From assembly GCA_016932715.1 (NCBI GenBank), contig JAFGCG010000052.1:1-64000 (forward strand): 64,000 nucleotides of DNA, read 5' to 3'. The notes beneath the pieces were generated by a model, which saw only the letters and a program-made list of their open reading frames with translations, had not been told where the DNA came from and did not search any database. Shown in pieces: positions 43,110 through 51,676 of the stretch. Each line of letters opens with the position of its first letter. Positions within the stretch are counted from its first letter, which is position 1. Source of the stretch: Anaerolineales bacterium. GTDB taxonomy: Bacteria; Chloroflexota; Anaerolineae; Anaerolineales; Villigracilaceae. Both the position numbers and the translations under genes were made by a program.

Positions 43110-44618
43110 TTATTTCTTCAACTCCAACAACACCTTCCTGACGATTTCCTCCACCTGCGCATCCATGCTGGATGAGGTGGTCGCAGGCGCGGAATGGGAA
43201 CTGCCGGTGAACAACCGCCTCTGCGCAGGATCATCCGTCGAGCCGGGCGCGAAGGCGGCCTCCGGTGCCGTGCGGATCTCATAGGCAAGCTTCTTAATAT
43301 TGTACAGGTGATGCACAGTGATGTTATCGCCTGTGATCGCGCCACCCACGCCGCCCGAGCCAAGGGTCATCGAAGGCATGACGCCGGTTGTGTATCCGGT
43401 CGTTCCGAGCGTGCCAAACGTATTGACGACGATGCGAAAGACAGGTTTCTCCAGGCCAAAGCGCATGATCACATTTTCATCCCGGGCATGGATGACCAGG
43501 GAATGACCGCGTCCACCGTAATTGATCAGCTCGATGCAGCGCTCGCAGCCTGCCTCCCAGCCATCCGCTTCGTACCAGCCAAGGACTGTTGTGAGCTTTT
43601 CGCCTGAGAGCGGCTCTTCCGTTCCCACGCCATTAAGTTTCACCACCAGAATACGCGCCCAATCCGGGACAGTGAATCCGTACATCTGCGCGAGCTGCTG
43701 AGGGCTTCGTCCCACTGCCTTGGGATTTGGCAGATGCCCCACGAACAAATTCTTTGCCAGGATCTGCTTGATGTTGTCATCGACAAAATACGCGCCTTCT
43801 GCCTTCATCAATTCTTCAAGCTTTGCCGCGATCGGTCGGTCCGCGACGACGGCCTGCTCCGTCGCGCAAATGACAGAATGGTCAAAAGCCTTCGAGGCGA
43901 CGATATATTTTGCCGCGCGCCCCACATCCGCCGAACGATCCACGTACGCCGGGACGTTGCCGGGGCCGACACCATAAGCAGGTTTGCCGACCGAATGTGC
44001 AGCGCGCACCATGTCCGAGCCGCCCGTGGCAAGGATCAACGCCACATACTTGTGCCTCATCAGTTCCTGCGTCCCCTGCAGGGAAACCTTCGTCATACAG
44101 GAGATCAGCCCCTTTGGCATACCGGCGCGTTCCCCGGCTTCAGCCATGATACGGATGGTCTCGGCGCAGCACTTCGCCGCGAAGGGATGCGGTGCAATGA
44201 TGATCGCATTCCTGGCTTTCACGGCGATCAACGTCTTATACATGGTCGTCGAAGTGGGATTCGTGCTGGGCGTCAGCGCGGCAACGACGCCCATCGGCCA
44301 GGCAATGTCATAGGTCTTCCTGACCGGGTCCTCACAAATGACGCCAACGGTTGGAATATCCCTGATGGCTTCCCACAACAATTGCGACGACAATAAATTC
44401 TTCAACGTCTTATGTTCGGGAACGCCATAGCCCGTTTCTTCTGTCGCCATTTTCCCAAGCGTGACCGCCGCGTCGGCGGCAGCCTGTGCCATTGCCGCGC
44501 AGATCCGGTCCACTTCGGCTTGCGTGGCGCCGAGGAATTTTCGCTGCGCCTCGCGCGCCTGCGTAGCCAGCGTGCGGGCTTCCTGAATGGATTGAAGATC
44601 GTTGTCGAATTCTGCCAT
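43110..44618 (-). CDS. eutE: EutE-type CoA-acylating aldehyde dehydrogenase with C-terminal encapsulation-like peptide
   Basis: Oxidises acetaldehyde (or a similar aldehyde) to the acyl-CoA inside the microcompartment. Catalytic Cys in KAFDHSVICATEQAVV, NAD region TPSTNPTSTTMYKTLIAVKA, and the C-terminal TVLGWYEADGWEAGCERC and LEKPVFRIVVNTFGTLG. The 502 residues exceed a typical EutE because about 40 C-terminal residues follow the catalytic domain: a Ser/Pro/Ala linker, then DAQVEEIVRKVLLELKK, which fits the amphipathic pattern of encapsulation peptides (usually N-terminal in PduP). It is the only enzyme with a clear reaction in the locus. Confidence 0.93.
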   Translation of the reverse strand: MAEFDNDLQSIQEARTLATQAREAQRKFLGATQAEVDRICAAMAQAAADAAVTLGKMATEETGYGVPEHKTLKNLLSSQLLWEAIRDIPTVGVICEDPVRKTYDIAWPMGVVAALTPSTNPTSTTMYKTLIAVKARNAIIIAPHPFAAKCCAETIRIMAEAGERAGMPKGLISCMTKVSLQGTQELMRHKYVALILATGGSDMVRAAHSVGKPAYGVGPGNVPAYVDRSADVGRAAKYIVASKAFDHSVICATEQAVVADRPIAAKLEELMKAEGAYFVDDNIKQILAKNLFVGHLPNPKAVGRSPQQLAQMYGFTVPDWARILVVKLNGVGTEEPLSGEKLTTVLGWYEADGWEAGCERCIELINYGGRGHSLVIHARDENVIMRFGLEKPVFRIVVNTFGTLGTTGYTTGVMPSMTLGSGGVGGAITGDNITVHHLYNIKKLAYEIRTAPEAAFAPGSTDDPAQRRLFTGSSHSAPATTSSSMDAQVEEIVRKVLLELKK

Positions 44619-44632
44619 AAGAAAACCTTTTT

Positions 44633-44678
44633 GGAGTCAGCCAGCTTGCTGGCGACGGGAAGCAAGCTCCCCGACTCC
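44633..44678 (+). repeat. 46-base palindromic repeat, copy downstream of eutL
   Basis: Begins GGAGTCAGCCAGCTTGCTGG and ends CTCCCCGACTCC. It is an inverted copy of the repeat at 45355-45400 (37 of 46 positions match by my hand alignment) and lies 5 bases from the eutL stop. Confidence 0.8.
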
Positions 44679-44683
44679 ATAGT

Positions 44684-45340
44684 TTAGTAATTGAACGGAT
44701 GACTTGCCACCTCTAGCACTTTATTTTGAAACGCCGCGGCGGCAGCCGCACAGGCCGGCTGGTCACCGGTCAGCATCGCGCCCATGTAATTCGTTTCGGA
44801 GGGCGGCATGGTCAGCGAAACAAAGGTCACAGCTGCCGCTTTCAGCGCAGCGTCCAACGCCACCAAACCCTCATTCGGCGGCGCGATCAGGTAGGCAATT
44901 GGCGACCCAGGCGGGATGTTGCAAACCTTCGAAAGATAAGAGCCTGTCCTGGAGATCACATGCGGGAAAAACGCAACGGAATCGTCCTCGTTGGCTGAAT
45001 ACCAGATTGCCTGAGTCTTCATATAGTTGAGCGCGGCATTCAAACCCGCTCTGACCTCGGCGGGATCTGGTCCCGCCAAAATTGCCATGATCTCCCCCGA
45101 GAGTTTTCCCGAGGTATGTTTCGCACCCGCGTAGAACGAACGCGCATAGACAACTTCCACGTCTGCCATTTTGGTCGCTTCATCTATAGACACGTATGTG
45201 GCATCGTCGTTATCCACGCTCAGCAAGCCAATGGAACGCTGTCCAGGAGTCAGCCTGAGCTGCTCCGCGAGATTGCGGTCTACTTGAGGGATCAATTGGA
45301 CAGCCAGAGGAGTTGCATAGATGGGGTCGAGAATTGCCAT
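44684..45340 (-). CDS. eutL: EutL-type tandem BMC shell protein
   Basis: Trimeric pore-forming shell protein with two circularly permuted BMC domains. It matches EutL almost end to end: LRLTPGQRSIGLLSVDNDDA, TYVSIDEATKMADVEVVYAR, ILAGPDPAEVRAGLNA, HVISRTGSYLSKVCNIPPG, YLIAPPNEGLVALDAALKAA and PPSETNYMGAMLTGDQPAC. 218 residues, as in E. coli. First gene of the microcompartment run, 65 bases before eutE. It is closely flanked by inverted copies of a 46-base repeat. Confidence 0.95.
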   Translation of the reverse strand: MAILDPIYATPLAVQLIPQVDRNLAEQLRLTPGQRSIGLLSVDNDDATYVSIDEATKMADVEVVYARSFYAGAKHTSGKLSGEIMAILAGPDPAEVRAGLNAALNYMKTQAIWYSANEDDSVAFFPHVISRTGSYLSKVCNIPPGSPIAYLIAPPNEGLVALDAALKAAAVTFVSLTMPPSETNYMGAMLTGDQPACAAAAAAFQNKVLEVASHPFNY

Positions 45341-45354
45341 AATTTCTCTCTTTT

Positions 45355-45400
45355 GGAGTCGAGGAGCCTGCTCCTCACCGCCAGCAAGCTGTCGGACGCC
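45355..45400 (-). repeat. 46-base palindromic repeat, copy upstream of eutL
   Basis: Begins GGAGTCGAGGAGCCTGCTCC and ends CAAGCTGTCGGACGCC. It is an inverted partner of 44633-44678, 15 bases upstream of the eutL start. Confidence 0.8.
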
Positions 45401-45424
45401 ATAATAACCTTGCCAGCCTCAACT

Positions 45425-45520
45425 TTACACCCGAAACCTGTCGCCGACATCGTTCATCACACCGAGGCACGCGTACCTGATGAAGAACGGCGTCCCAAAT
45501 GTGATGCCTGCGTTCCGCAT
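45425..45520 (-). pseudogene. short ORF resembling the tail of EutQ, possible remnant
   Basis: 31 codons upstream of eutL in the same direction, beginning MRNAGITFGTPFFIRYA. EutQ of this locus has SSITFGTPNWTRFVY at its cupin end. The shared ITFGTP and spacing suggest a decayed EutQ 3' end, but the match is short and may be chance. No ribosome site. Confidence 0.25.
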
Positions 45521-45547
45521 ATTCGCCTCATGAAATTGGCTGGGCAA

Positions 45548-45556
45548 ATTGTATCA
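45548..45556 (-). promoter_or_regulatory. extended -10 promoter for the eutL operon
   Basis: On the minus strand TGATACAAT is an extended -10 (TGn plus TACAAT) with no -35. It would give a leader of about 200 bases before eutL. No folding motif of a known riboswitch was recognised in that leader. Confidence 0.4.
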
Positions 45557-45602
45557 GATTCGTCAATCCTAACCCATCAAATCCGCGGCAAAAAAGTTAT
45601 GG

Positions 45603-45608
45603 TAGACT
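45603..45608 (+). promoter_or_regulatory. -10-like box abutting the fumarase start
   Basis: TAGACT 6 bases before the ATG, with no ribosome site between. It would give a leaderless mRNA. A poorer match to TATAAT than the other cases in this window. Confidence 0.3.
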
Positions 45609-45614
45609 CATCCC

Positions 45615-47042
45615 ATGGCAGCGCGAATCGAACGTGATTCGTTGGGTGACGTCCATGTCCCTGCGGATGCTCTCTACGGTGCCCAAACCCAGCGTGCGAC
45701 TCAAAATTTTCAGATCTCCGGTTTAAAGCCTCGCCAGGCATTCATCTGGTCGATGGCGACGGTCAAACGCGCCGCAGCCGAGGTCAACCGCGACCTTGGC
45801 TTGCTTGACTCTGAGCGCGCGGCGGCGATCATTGAGGCTGCCCAGGAAGTCATCGACGGGAAATGGAACGACCAGTTCGTGGTCGATCCCATTCAGGCGG
45901 GCGCGGGGACCAGTCACAACATGAACACCAACGAGGTCATCGCGAACCGCGCCACGCAGCTCATGGGCGGGGAGTTGGGCGAATATCGCGTTCATCCCAA
46001 TGACCATGTCAACATGGCGCAATCCACGAACGACACGATTCCCACTGCCATCCGTCTTGGCTGTTTGTGGCGGCTGGATGAATTGCTGGATACGCTCAAG
46101 GCTCTCATCGAGGCGCTGGATGCTAAAGCCGCCGAGTTCGATGACATCGTCAAATCGGGCCGGACGCACTTGCAGGACGCGGTCCCTGTACGGCTGGGAC
46201 AGGAGTTCGGTGCGTACGCCAAAGCGGTCGAACGCGACGCGGAGCGGATCCAGGAGGCGGCTGAGGGGCTGCGGCGCCTGGGCATCGGCGGGACAGCCGT
46301 CGGGTCGGGGTTGAACGCTCACCCGGAATATCACGCGCGCATGGTCAGGAAGTTGTCCGAGCTGACGGGCTTCACTTTATACGAGTCCGACAACTTATTT
46401 GAATCCATGCAATCCATGGCGGACGCGGCCCATTTCTCGGCATCCCTCCGAACCCTCGCCTTGACCCTGATCCGCATCGCCAATGACGTTCGCCTGCTGG
46501 CATCGGGTCCCTCCACCGGGTTAGATGAGATCCGCCTGCCGGCCGTCCAGCCGGGCTCGAGCATCATGCCGGGGAAAGTGAACCCGGTGCTGGCAGAGAT
46601 GCTCGATATGGCAATGTTTTACGTTGTCGGTCTGGATACGACGGTTGCGATGGCAGCGCAAGCCGGGCAGCTTGAACTGAACGTGATGATGCCGATCATC
46701 GCGCACAGTCTCTTCGAAGCGATGCAGATCATCATCGGCGCAGTGCACGCGTTTACGGAAGATGCGGTGCGCGGCATCACCGCAAATCGTGAAAAGGCGG
46801 AGGGCTGGCTGGCGAAGAACGCCATCGTGGTCACGGCGCTCAATCCGGTCATCGGCTATGCCCAGGGCGCGCAGCTCGTGAAAGAGGCGCTCAAGCGGGA
46901 TATGGCGATCCGCGATATCGCGATCGAGAAAGCCAAAGCGGGGCAGCTCAAGCATCGCGACAGCGATCAGCCCGTCAGCGCGGAGGAGATCGAGGGCGCG
47001 CTCGATGACATGCGCCGTTTGACAGAAAGTGGAATTGCTTAA
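45615..47042 (+). CDS. fumC: class II fumarase / aspartase family enzyme
   Basis: Fumarase C interconverts fumarate and malate. The superfamily signature GSSIMPGKVNPV is present, with AGAGTSHNMNTNEVIANRA and GRTHLQDAVPVRLGQEFGAY. 475 residues. Aspartate ammonia-lyase is the close alternative, because NMAQSTNDTIPTA has features of both. The 2-oxoglutarate dehydrogenase genes next door favour fumarase. Divergent from the microcompartment operon. Confidence 0.82.
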   Translation: MAARIERDSLGDVHVPADALYGAQTQRATQNFQISGLKPRQAFIWSMATVKRAAAEVNRDLGLLDSERAAAIIEAAQEVIDGKWNDQFVVDPIQAGAGTSHNMNTNEVIANRATQLMGGELGEYRVHPNDHVNMAQSTNDTIPTAIRLGCLWRLDELLDTLKALIEALDAKAAEFDDIVKSGRTHLQDAVPVRLGQEFGAYAKAVERDAERIQEAAEGLRRLGIGGTAVGSGLNAHPEYHARMVRKLSELTGFTLYESDNLFESMQSMADAAHFSASLRTLALTLIRIANDVRLLASGPSTGLDEIRLPAVQPGSSIMPGKVNPVLAEMLDMAMFYVVGLDTTVAMAAQAGQLELNVMMPIIAHSLFEAMQIIIGAVHAFTEDAVRGITANREKAEGWLAKNAIVVTALNPVIGYAQGAQLVKEALKRDMAIRDIAIEKAKAGQLKHRDSDQPVSAEEIEGALDDMRRLTESGIA

Positions 47043-47075
47043 GAAATATTATGTCATTCTGAGAGAGCGGTAGCG

Positions 47076-47122
47076 ACAGACACCTGCACTCCCCGGCACT
47101 GAACCGCCGGGGCGGTGTCTGT
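47076..47122. repeat. nested palindrome between fumC and sucA
   Basis: Outer arms ACAGACACC/GGTGTCTGT (47076-47084, 47114-47122), inner arms CCCCGGC/GCCGGGG (47091-47097, 47106-47112). A strong two-part hairpin 35 bases after the fumC stop, preceded by the word GTCATTCTGAG also seen at 50040. No T-run follows. Confidence 0.75.
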
Positions 47123-47246
47123 GGTGAATTTGAAAAAGGGCGGAAATCGACTGAAAACAAACACCAAGGCTTCATCGTTATAAAAAGTGAATTTTGATGT
47201 CCCGCCGGTGCCATCGCTTTGCGAGGGACAGTGAGGAAATTTTAGG

Positions 47247-50030
47247 ATGCCTTTGGAAAATGAATTTTATGGACCCAACCTTGGATACATCCTCGAGTTG
47301 TATGAGCAGTATCGTAATGACCCTGATTCTGTTGATTTGGCTACGCGCAGGGTCTTCGAGAAGTGGTCGCCTTTGGAACCAACGACCCCGCTCTCCCCTA
47401 CCCGCGACCTGCTCCCACTAACAGGAGCCGCAAACCTCGCCCAGGCGATCCGCGTCTACGGCTACCTTTCCGCGCATCTGGATCCGCTGGAGGACCCACC
47501 AGAAGACAACCCACTGCTCACTCCGGAGTTCCATCAACTAAAGGAAGAAGACTTATTTAACTTACCGGCCGAGATTGTGAATTTGCCCGAGCGGCAGGCA
47601 AAGAACACCCATGAAGCAATCGAGATCCTACGCTCCATTTATTGTGGAACGATTGGATACGACTACGGCCACATCCGCATCCCGGAAGAACGCGATTGGC
47701 TGTATCAAGCCGCCGAGACCGGTCGCTTTCGCCCGCCGGGGCAAGGCGTGGATGGAAAGAAATTACTTGAACGCCTGACACAGGTGGAAGCGTTCGAAGT
47801 CTTTCTTAATCGCCTCTACCCCGGTAAAACACGTTTTTCCATCGAAGGCCTGGACATGCTCGTGCCCATGCTGGATGAGGTCATTGCGAATGCCGCGCTG
47901 GAGAAGATCTGTGTCACTTTGATCGGCATGGCACACCGCGGACGCTTGAACATGCTGGCGCATGTTCTCCAAAAACCATACAGCCACATCCTGGCAGAGT
48001 TCAGCGACCCGCAGGGCCGCGCCAGCACCTGGGATGAACTCGGCTGGACAGGCGATGTCAAATATCACATGGGCGCCTACCGTTCGCCGCGCCGCGACCA
48101 GAAAGTGGACATGCTCATTCACATGCCACCCAATCCCAGCCATCTGGAGATGGTCGATCCGGTGATTGCAGGCATGGCGCGCGCTGCCAATACGAAAGCC
48201 GATGTGCCCGGCGCGCCGCGCTACTTTGAGAACGCCTCCCTGCCAATCATGATCCATGGCGATGCCTCTTTTACCGGTCAAGGGATCGTGGCGGAAACGT
48301 TCAACTTCTCACGCGTGCCTGGCTACGGAGTCGGCGGCACAGTACACATCATCGCCAACAATCAATTAGGCTTTACTGCCAATGAGAGCGAATCACGCAG
48401 CAGTTTGCACGCCAGCGACCTGGCAGAGGGATTCGAGATCCCCGTCATCCACGTCAACGCGGATGACCCGGTCGCCTGCATCGAGGCAGCCCGGACCGCC
48501 TTCGCGTACCGGCAAACGTTCCACAAGGACTTTATGATCAACCTGATCGGGTACCGGCGTTACGGTCACAACGAAGGTGATGAACCGCGCTTTACCCAGC
48601 CGGCGATGTACCGCAGGATCGATGAACATCCCAGGATCAGGCAAATCTGGGCAGAGCGGTTGCAGAACGAGGACCAACAGGCGGAAGCGGAAGAATTATT
48701 GCAGACAGATTTAAAGGTGCTACAGGAAGCCAATGACCAGCTCGATCCGCAATCCGCTTTGGTCGAACCTGTTCCCAAGCCGCCCCCGCGCGGGGCAGCG
48801 CAAAAGGTCAAGACGGCCGTAACTCTCAAACGTCTCAAAGAGTTGAATAAAGCCCTGCTGGAATTCCCGAAGGAATTTCTCCTGAATTCCAAACTGGTGA
48901 AGGCCGTCGAACGGCGGAGCACGTTGCTGGATAAACCGGACAATGCCAGGATCGACTGGGCGACCGCGGAAGAACTGGCATTCGCCACGATCCTGGAAGA
49001 TGGCATTCCGATCCGGCTGACAGGGCAGGACAGCATCCGCGGCACGTTCAGCCAGCGGCACGCTGTATTTTATGACGCGAGGACGAATGAGGGTCACACA
49101 CCTCTACAGAAGTTTCCCCAGGCGGACGCCTCGTTTGAAGTCGTCAACAGCCCTTTGAGCGAGGCGGGCGCGATCGGCTTCGAAGTGGGTTATAACGTCA
49201 TCGCGCCTGAGCGCCTGGTCATTTGGGAGGCACAGTATGGTGACTTCATCAACAACGCGCAATCGGTCATCGATGAGTTCCTGCTTTCCGGGCGCGCGAA
49301 ATGGGGGCTGACGCCATCTCTTGTTTTGCTGCTCCCACATGGGAATGAAGGCCAGGGTCCCGACCATTCCAGCGGGCGCATCGAGCGTTTCCTCGCGCTG
49401 GCAGCCGAGACAAACGTCCGCGTTGCCTATCCATCCACGGCGGCGCAATATTTCCATTTGCTGCGTCGTCAGGCGCTGCTTTTGAAAACTGATCCGCTGC
49501 CAATGATCATCTTCACACCAAAGGGATTGCTGCGCCATCCTCTGACAGCCTCCGCCCCACAGGAATTCACCAGCGGCAGCTGGCAGCCTGTGATCGATGA
49601 CCAGAGTCTGCCTGGAAAAAAGACAGATGTAAAAAATCTAACGTTGTGCAGCGGACGGATCTACGTGGATCTCGTCACCAGCGACCTGCGAAAAGAAAAC
49701 CCGGACGATGCCATTGTGCGTGTCGAGCAGCTTTATCCATTCCCGCAGGAAGAGTTGGAGGAAATTCTGGGAGAATATCCCAATCTGGAACGAGTGATCT
49801 GGGTCCAGGAGGAACCGTTGAACATGGGCGCCTGGAATTATCTGCGCCCGCACCTTCGTCAACTGGTGGAAGGTCGTTTGACGCTGCACTACGTCGGCAG
49901 GCCCGAGAGCTCCAGTCCGGCGGAAGGCTCCACGACGCTGTACCGGATCAATCAGCAATCATTGATCGAACAAGCCTTCGATTTCGACAAGCAGGCACAG
50001 ACATCCAGTGTGGTGAAAGAGCGAGGATAA
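47247..50030 (+). CDS. sucA: 2-oxoglutarate dehydrogenase E1 component
   Basis: Thiamine-diphosphate enzyme that decarboxylates 2-oxoglutarate and passes succinyl to the E2 lipoyl group. 927 residues. The N-terminus FYGPNLGYILELYEQYRNDP is the family start, then MAHRGRLNMLAHVLQKPY, HGDASFTGQGIVAETFNFS (ThDP-binding region), IANNQLGFTANE and the C-terminal ERVIWVQEEPLNMGAW and YVGRPESSSPAEG. A complete TCA branch through 2-oxoglutarate is implied. No E3 gene is in the window. Confidence 0.96.
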   Translation: MPLENEFYGPNLGYILELYEQYRNDPDSVDLATRRVFEKWSPLEPTTPLSPTRDLLPLTGAANLAQAIRVYGYLSAHLDPLEDPPEDNPLLTPEFHQLKEEDLFNLPAEIVNLPERQAKNTHEAIEILRSIYCGTIGYDYGHIRIPEERDWLYQAAETGRFRPPGQGVDGKKLLERLTQVEAFEVFLNRLYPGKTRFSIEGLDMLVPMLDEVIANAALEKICVTLIGMAHRGRLNMLAHVLQKPYSHILAEFSDPQGRASTWDELGWTGDVKYHMGAYRSPRRDQKVDMLIHMPPNPSHLEMVDPVIAGMARAANTKADVPGAPRYFENASLPIMIHGDASFTGQGIVAETFNFSRVPGYGVGGTVHIIANNQLGFTANESESRSSLHASDLAEGFEIPVIHVNADDPVACIEAARTAFAYRQTFHKDFMINLIGYRRYGHNEGDEPRFTQPAMYRRIDEHPRIRQIWAERLQNEDQQAEAEELLQTDLKVLQEANDQLDPQSALVEPVPKPPPRGAAQKVKTAVTLKRLKELNKALLEFPKEFLLNSKLVKAVERRSTLLDKPDNARIDWATAEELAFATILEDGIPIRLTGQDSIRGTFSQRHAVFYDARTNEGHTPLQKFPQADASFEVVNSPLSEAGAIGFEVGYNVIAPERLVIWEAQYGDFINNAQSVIDEFLLSGRAKWGLTPSLVLLLPHGNEGQGPDHSSGRIERFLALAAETNVRVAYPSTAAQYFHLLRRQALLLKTDPLPMIIFTPKGLLRHPLTASAPQEFTSGSWQPVIDDQSLPGKKTDVKNLTLCSGRIYVDLVTSDLRKENPDDAIVRVEQLYPFPQEELEEILGEYPNLERVIWVQEEPLNMGAWNYLRPHLRQLVEGRLTLHYVGRPESSSPAEGSTTLYRINQQSLIEQAFDFDKQAQTSSVVKERG

Positions 50031-50037
50031 TAACTTT

Positions 50038-50132
50038 GTGTCATTCTGAGCCCTTCGGCTTCGCTCAGGATAAACTCCGCGAAGAATCCCGCCGCTGCGC
50101 GGCGAGACCCTTCGTTTCACTCAGGGTGACAT
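50038..50132. repeat. GTCATTCTGAG...AGGGTGACA repeat between sucA and sucB
   Basis: Outer words GTCATTCTGAG and CTCAGGGTGACA with an inner palindrome CGCCGCTGCGCGGCG. It fills nearly the whole gap between sucA and sucB. From memory this is a widely dispersed repeat type in many bacteria. Confidence 0.75.
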
Positions 50133-50157
50133 AATGTGGTGAAGGAGAGAAATTATT

Positions 50158-51450
50158 ATGGCAATAAAAATAGAAGTTCCGGAATTGGGCGAGTCGGTAC
50201 TCGAAGCAACGGTCTCGCGCTGGCTCAAGAAGGAAGGTGATTTCGTCAACGTGGGCGAGGTCCTGGTCGAGTTGGAAACGGACAAGGTGAATCTCGAAGT
50301 CGGCGCGAAAGGTGCCGGGGTCCTGCAAAAGATCGAAGCCGCCGAGGGCGAGGATGTGAAGGTCGGGGATGTATTGGGAACCATCGATGAGAAGGCAGGG
50401 GAAGAAAAAGTAAAAAGTGCGAAGGTGGAAGAGCGGGTGTCCGACGAGGCAAAAGAGGCTGAACCTGCCCCGGAAACAGCTAAAGCGCAAAAGATGAAAG
50501 AAGAAAGAGACGAGCGCAGTGATGGACAGCAGATGGAGCGTCAGGCTGGGCCTCAAGTCAGCCCGGTGGCGGCGCGTCTGGCGCGCGACCGGAACGTGGA
50601 CCTCAACAAAATCGAGGGGACGGGAAATGAAGGCCGCGTGACGAAAGCCGACGTGGAGTCGTATCTTCAAGCGCAGGAAAAAGCAGAGGAGGGCGAGAGG
50701 CAATTACCGGCGGAGGGAGAACGTCAACGAGCCGTAAGCGTCGCCCTCTCTGATCGTCGTGAGGAACGTACGCGCATGTCGCGCCGCCGCCGCACCATCG
50801 CCCAGCGCCTGCTGGAAGCCTCCCAGACCACCGCCATGCTGACGACGTTCAACGAGATCGATATGAGCGCCGTCATCGATATCCGCAAGCGGCACAACGA
50901 AGAATTCCAGAAGCGCCATGGCGTCAAACTGGGATTTATGTCGTTCTTTGTCAAAGCCTCGATCAGCGCGCTAAGAGCTTTCCCCCAGGTCAACGCGGAG
51001 ATCGACGGTGAAGAACTTGTCTTCAAACATTATTATGATATCGGAATGGCTGTCGGCTCTTCGGAGGGACTGGTTGTGCCGGTCATACGCGACGCCGACC
51101 GCCTTTCGTTTGCGGAAATCGAACAGCGCATCAAGGATCTGGTGGCAAAAACCGAGGAAGGGAAACTATCGATTGAAGATCTGCGCGGCGGAACATTTAC
51201 GATCACCAACGGCGGTGTATTCGGTTCGCTGTTGAGCACGCCGATTCTCAATCCCCCGCAGGCTGGCATTTTTGGGTTACATAAAGTCGAAGAGCGCCCT
51301 ATCGCTCTGAACGGACAGGTCGTCATCCGGCCGATGATGTACGTGGCGCTGAGCTACGACCACCGCATCGTAGACGGGCGCGAGGCGGTCCAGTTCCTGG
51401 TTCACATCAAACAGGTGCTCGAAGACCCGGCCTGGATGTTAGTTGGGTAG
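50158..51450 (+). CDS. sucB: 2-oxoglutarate dehydrogenase E2 (dihydrolipoyl succinyltransferase)
   Basis: Core of the 2-oxoglutarate dehydrogenase complex. N-terminal lipoyl domain with the lipoylated Lys in ETDKVNLEV (residue about 43), a charged linker, a peripheral subunit-binding domain ([20 protein letters not shown]) and the catalytic domain ending [20 protein letters not shown] with the active-site His and Asp. 430 residues. AAGGAGAG precedes the ATG. Branched-chain or pyruvate E2 is excluded mainly by the sucA neighbour. Confidence 0.93.
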   Translation: MAIKIEVPELGESVLEATVSRWLKKEGDFVNVGEVLVELETDKVNLEVGAKGAGVLQKIEAAEGEDVKVGDVLGTIDEKAGEEKVKSAKVEERVSDEAKEAEPAPETAKAQKMKEERDERSDGQQMERQAGPQVSPVAARLARDRNVDLNKIEGTGNEGRVTKADVESYLQAQEKAEEGERQLPAEGERQRAVSVALSDRREERTRMSRRRRTIAQRLLEASQTTAMLTTFNEIDMSAVIDIRKRHNEEFQKRHGVKLGFMSFFVKASISALRAFPQVNAEIDGEELVFKHYYDIGMAVGSSEGLVVPVIRDADRLSFAEIEQRIKDLVAKTEEGKLSIEDLRGGTFTITNGGVFGSLLSTPILNPPQAGIFGLHKVEERPIALNGQVVIRPMMYVALSYDHRIVDGREAVQFLVHIKQVLEDPAWMLVG

Positions 51451-51662
51451 TTTGACGGTTGAGCGGCCGAGTAGTCGAATAGTCCGATAGATGGTCGTGC
51501 AATCACCAACCAGGCAACCACGGAACTAACCGACGATCAAACTACGAGACTATCGGCGCGCGGTCACGCGTCCAGTTCGTCAGCCCGCCTGCGAGTATGA
51601 CTTCGATCATGCGCGGGAACAAATTATGACTGACCGCTGCTGAAGAAACAGGCCCGGACAGG

Positions 51663-51668
51663 TATAAT
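51663..51668 (+). promoter_or_regulatory. -10 box abutting the start of the LuxR-type regulator
   Basis: TATAAT 8 bases before the ATG, no ribosome site between. The transcript would be leaderless or nearly so. The preceding 51451-51660 holds no recognisable gene, only low-complexity words. Confidence 0.45.
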
Positions 51669-51676
51669 CTTCTTCC

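Noticed and set aside
45116-45637. Plus-strand frame opposite eutL reaching fumC
   Set aside because: Mostly antisense to eutL; the CDAC motif in it is isolated and does not form a zinc finger family match.
51451-51660. Possible gene remnant on the minus strand (MIEVILAGGLTNWTRDRA) in the gap before the LuxR-type regulator
   Set aside because: About 22 codons with no recognisable family; the rest of the gap is low-complexity words.
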